From positions 27,761,285-27,825,284 of the forward strand of contig NC_053116.1 of the NCBI RefSeq assembly GCF_010015445.1: a stretch of DNA of 64,000 nucleotides. Direction: 5' to 3'. The notes beneath the pieces are model-generated. The model had not been told where the DNA came from, did no database searches, and saw nothing but the letters and a program-made list of their open reading frames with translations. The DNA is from Perca fluviatilis (lineage: Eukaryota; Chordata; Actinopteri; Perciformes; Percidae). Below, piece after piece: positions 60,770-64,000 of this stretch (its first letter is position 1; each line of letters starts with the position of its first letter). The position numbers were made by a program, and so were the translations under genes.

Positions 60770-61678
60770 GTTCAAAGAATATAATACAGTTTTCAAATCT
60801 ATACCTAATGGCATATTAGAATTAATAAAAAGTTATAAAAAACAAAATTAAGTTACTGGTTTTAAATTTTACTCTTTATATAAACGCTATGGATATTATG
60901 AGCAGTAATTGTACTAATAAGCACATTAGAAAATGCTTTCTGAAAGAAAGTATGACCCTGTGGGAAATTTTTCTGGAATTCTCATTTTACTAATGTTAAC
61001 TGGCACAGGGCGTGGCTTGTTCCCTTTAGATATTGTATCACGAACAAAGTTAGGGAATTACATTTGAAAATATTACATAATATATACCCTACAAATGTAT
61101 TTGTCTCGAAATTCATGCCTGTTGATAACTATTGTAGTTTTTGTAAAACAGAAGAAGAGTCGTTAACTCCTCTTTTTTATGGTTGCTCATTCTGTATTGC
61201 ATTCTGGAAAAGTTTTGAAGATTATATGGTATCTAAAACAAATCATACAATCACACTTGAAAGGAAACATTACCTATTTTGAATGTAAATATAGAAAGTT
61301 GTGTAATATTGTAAATCTCTTTATTTTATTAGGTTTTAAGTTCCATATCCACAAGGCAAAATTTTCTAGTTCAACACCGTGCTTCAAACTATTTCAAGTT
61401 GAATTTGACATGTACTTTGAGTCTCTTAAGTTGGTATCCAATAAGAAAACTATATTAATATCTGATATCTACTCAGACCTCTGTTTAAATGACCCTGTTT
61501 TTATTTTTAACATTCTTGAAAGTCTCTCCTTTTGTTTCCTTTATTTTCCTATGCTTAGACTACTTCCTTTTTTCACTTTCATATATTATTTACACATATG
61601 TCTGTATTGTATTTGTTTACATATTGCATTGATTTCTGTAAATTATCTTTTGAAATAAAGTTTAAAAAAAAAAAAAAA
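60770..61678 (+). mobile_element. 5'-truncated L1-type LINE with poly(A) and 14-bp target duplication
   Basis: The element ends in a poly(A) run (about 61663-61678). It is flanked by the perfect direct repeat AGTTGTAGTACCGT (60756-60769 and 61679-61692). It contains the C-terminal part of an ORF2: VRELHLKILHNIYPTN, then a cysteine motif (CSFCKTEEES.. to ..GCSFCIAFW), and in a shifted frame NLFILLGFKFHIHKAKF and ISDIYSDL. This is the usual end of fish L1 ORF2. It is non-functional, with no reverse transcriptase or endonuclease, but the exact duplication suggests a recent insertion. Confidence 0.92.
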
Positions 61679-61719
61679 AGTTGTAGTACCGTATTGGCGG
61701 CGGAGAAAGATACGGTCGG

Positions 61720-61962
61720 ATGCGGTCCGTTGTAGCAACGCTGCCTAATATCCAGAAGTTAAAGCCCGAGCAAGATCAATCTTTGCCGAGTTGTGTTGGT
61801 GGCCATGATGTTGTGGCCCTCCTCCCCACGGGGTTCGGGAAAAGTTTGATTTTCCAGCTTGCTCCGTTAGTAGTGAAGGAGTTGGCAAAGGCTAACGCTA
61901 GCACTAGCGATGCTTATGCTAAATATAAGCCGATAGTGTCGTCTTGTTGCACATGCGCATGA
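61720..61962 (+). pseudogene. RecQ-like helicase N-terminal fragment, second copy
   Basis: An 80-codon frame: MRSVVATLPNIQ, then KLKPEQDQSLPSCVGGHDVV (Q motif PEQ), then ALLPTGFGKSLIFQLAPLVV with an intact Walker A, then KELAKANA and an unrelated tail. It resembles the first exon of a RecQ-family SF2 helicase cut off after motif I. It is related to the fragment at 40309 but not a simple copy of it. The surrounding repeat was split by the L1 at 60770. Not a working helicase. Confidence 0.7.
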
Positions 61963-63404
61963 CATACGTCACGACCAAATGTTAGCGATTGGTTATGGCA
62001 GATCCAGAGTGGCTCTGAGCAGATCCAATGGATTTAAACTTCAGAGTACCCACCTTCAAGGAAGTTAACACTTGTCAATGGAGAGTGGCCAGACGGTCTG
62101 TTTTATTATTAATATGTTAAGTGATGTACTTTGAGAGCAAAGATTCCCGGAGTCAAATTCCTCGTTTGTCTACGCAAACCTGGCCAATAAAGCTGATTCT
62201 GATTAAAGAGGCCAGGTAGGTCCATAATTTTAGACTGAGCAAAACTGAGACAGGATAATCTGACACCGATTCTCTGCTTGTGGGTAGCTAACTGACTACA
62301 CTTACAAGCTCTTCTTTGAATGTTTTTATATGGGCCAATGGCCGCAAAAGATGATACGATTGATTGTTGTTTTGGTACAGCTAATGCCAGCGCTGTTAAC
62401 AGCGGACAAACTAACGTTACTACTTTGGACCAAACTTGCATGCCGCGTGTGGACTCGGGCCAGCATGAGTCCGCATTTTCATAGTCTCCGTTTGGTCGCT
62501 GGGATGGTACCTCGTGAGGTGATTGAAAAGATTTGTTGTTTTTCCCGTTCTGCTTTTGAAAGATTTGAACCATTTCCACACAACTGACATTGTGTAACTT
62601 TTTTTTTATTAACAATGTCTTTAGCTTGAGAGGATAACGCCAGTTCACTTTCATGTCCACCGGGTCTAGAATTATTCTTGCTCCACTGTCTCCACCTATG
62701 TCAGTCATTCATAGTTAGTTAAAAATAATGGAGGAAACACATACTCTTGCTTTCATGCCACAAATTACCTTCATGGTTTATTTAGTCGTATTGCTTTAAA
62801 TGGGCTTTCAGGAAAAGGATTTTTTTTGGCCGAATCACCCCATACCTGTTCTATGAGCTGAACATGTAAATTACATCACAAATCAGATAATACAAAAATG
62901 GATGAAAATGGGTTGGATTACACTTATGTTTTGATGCATGGGAATATAAAATCTGGGTGACAATCTTAACTATTCCTTGGAGCTGGAGCCTGCAGCTAAA
63001 TGGCGCCAAACAATGTGAAACTACCACCAACACAACATCATCTCGGGCTGTTGCTAACATGTTAATGATATCTACAAAGCACTTTGGCAAATAGCTAGCC
63101 CAAAACATTTAACAGGCTTGTCATGCTTAGAAGGGGTTTGTATGTGAAGTGGTGAAAGTAGTTGGAACACCAACTACAGCCTGCAGACAACCACTTTACA
63201 GCTGAGGTCCTACAGCTGTCTTCTTTGGGTGAATAAATTAAACATTTTGAGAAATGCCAATAAAAGAAAAGGTTGGTTATGCAGACTTTGCTGATGGGAT
63301 TAGTAACAAAAAACTGAGTGCATGTTATCAACATAATCTTGGTAAGTAATAAGGACCAGGCTACATGTGCAAAGCTCCGCCCCTCCACATTGGCTAACCA
63401 GAGC
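61963..63404. other. Repeat-rich sequence, nothing else recognised
   Basis: The 199-codon minus frame at 62109-62708 shows no familiar domain and is probably repeat-derived. Confidence 0.4.
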
Positions 63405-63945
63405 GTTTACATGCAGTTTAAAAAACAGATTATATTCGGGTTACGGCAATACCACTGATTTCTCAAACGTCATATAAACACCGTACCCTGGTTAAAAATT
63501 GGAGTTCTCATAACCCGGAAACCAGAAATGATCTGTTGTTGTCATTGCTATGACAACATACAATGTCTCTGCAAAAAAGTGGAGGGGCAGAGTGGCCCCC
63601 GCTGCAGCTGCTGGCTAACGTTAGTTCACTAACAAAGTTAGCTTGCTAATTCCACCCGACACTGGTTACAGAGGTTATAATCAGCCGAAAAAGTTGTCAG
63701 TAGCCTGGCGTGCGTTCCTACGCTGTGACAAGAATGTGTGAGTGAAACATTAAGTTGTTCAATTTTACTAATTGAAAAGGCCGATCGTGTAATGTTGACA
63801 TTGGTCAACCGGAAGGAAGGGCCAGTTGTGCGTTGGCAGAGCGCCACCTATTGTCATTCTTCCTATTCTTCCCTGCTCATGTATACAGGGAGAACTGACA
63901 TAACCCGGTTCTTCACTAACCGGGGTTACTGCTGTGCATGTAAAC
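63405..63945. mobile_element. MITE with GTTTACATGCA ends
   Basis: Inverted termini GTTTACATGCA (63405-63415) and TGCATGTAAAC (63935-63945) enclose about 540 bp, with further imperfect inverted matches inside (CGGGTTA near the left, AACCCGG near the right). No transposase. The terminus is common in fish; the superfamily is not assigned. Confidence 0.7.
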
Positions 63946-64000
63946 ACACTGCATGAGATGAAATTAAGAGAGACAAACAACGGATAAGGAGAGACGGGGA

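Noticed and set aside
61179..61658. 159-codon plus-strand frame as a novel gene
   Set aside because: Contains L1 ORF2 C-terminal sequence after a frameshift; part of the truncated LINE.
62109..62708. 199-codon minus-strand frame
   Set aside because: No familiar motif, lies in repeat-rich sequence; not supported as a gene.

Overview
This is a window of a bony-fish (teleost, probably percomorph) nuclear genome. The grounds are vertebrate-type split genes with GT-AG introns and conserved intron phases, very abundant (CA)n/(TG)n tracts, tRNA-derived fish SINEs, TTAA-flanked MITEs, hAT and Tc1/mariner relics and a 5'-truncated L1. Almost every long ORF in the window is a microsatellite or repeat artefact; the real coding sequence is a set of short exons.

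Region 1, 1-36.3 kb: the 5' half of a class-3 semaphorin gene on the minus strand. Eight exons (36237-36138, 15931-15777, 10280-10218, 9427-9308, 7909-7816, 5182-5063, 4462-4317, 3660-3546) join in frame into about 304 codons: signal peptide plus the N-terminal half of the sema domain. The rest of the gene lies beyond the left edge. Intron 1 is about 20 kb. The introns hold five copies of an unusual paired tRNA unit (tRNA-Arg-CCT followed directly by a tRNA-iMet-like sequence), several MITEs and SINEs, a 1 kb purine-rich tract and many dinucleotide repeats, some lying right against splice sites.

Region 2, 36.3-50.2 kb: intergenic and rich in transposons. It holds a decayed Tc1 element, a TTAA MITE, an element with 9-bp target duplications carrying a broken RecQ-like helicase fragment, a hAT-like element with perfect 8-bp duplications, and a 773-bp foldback palindrome. 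At 45.7-45.9 kb there is a sharply defined plus-strand promoter (three CCAAT boxes about 32 bp apart, two MEF2 sites, a TATA box and a short exon with a donor site). I could not find the gene it drives.

Region 3, 50.2-56.5 kb: a complete rhoA coding sequence on the minus strand, four coding exons giving 193 residues and a CVVL prenylation tail, with a probable 3' UTR of about 2.7 kb. The last coding exon and adjacent 3' UTR are echoed by degenerate tandem copies. The acceptor of the second coding exon lies against (TG)30 and a 79-bp poly-T run.

Region 4, 56.5-64 kb: sequence upstream of the rhoA coding start, mostly mobile elements: a hAT relic with a BED-finger remnant and perfect target duplications, a second hAT-like element, a second RecQ-like helicase fragment split by a young L1 insertion with a 14-bp target duplication, and a terminal MITE. 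The rhoA first exon and promoter were not recognised.
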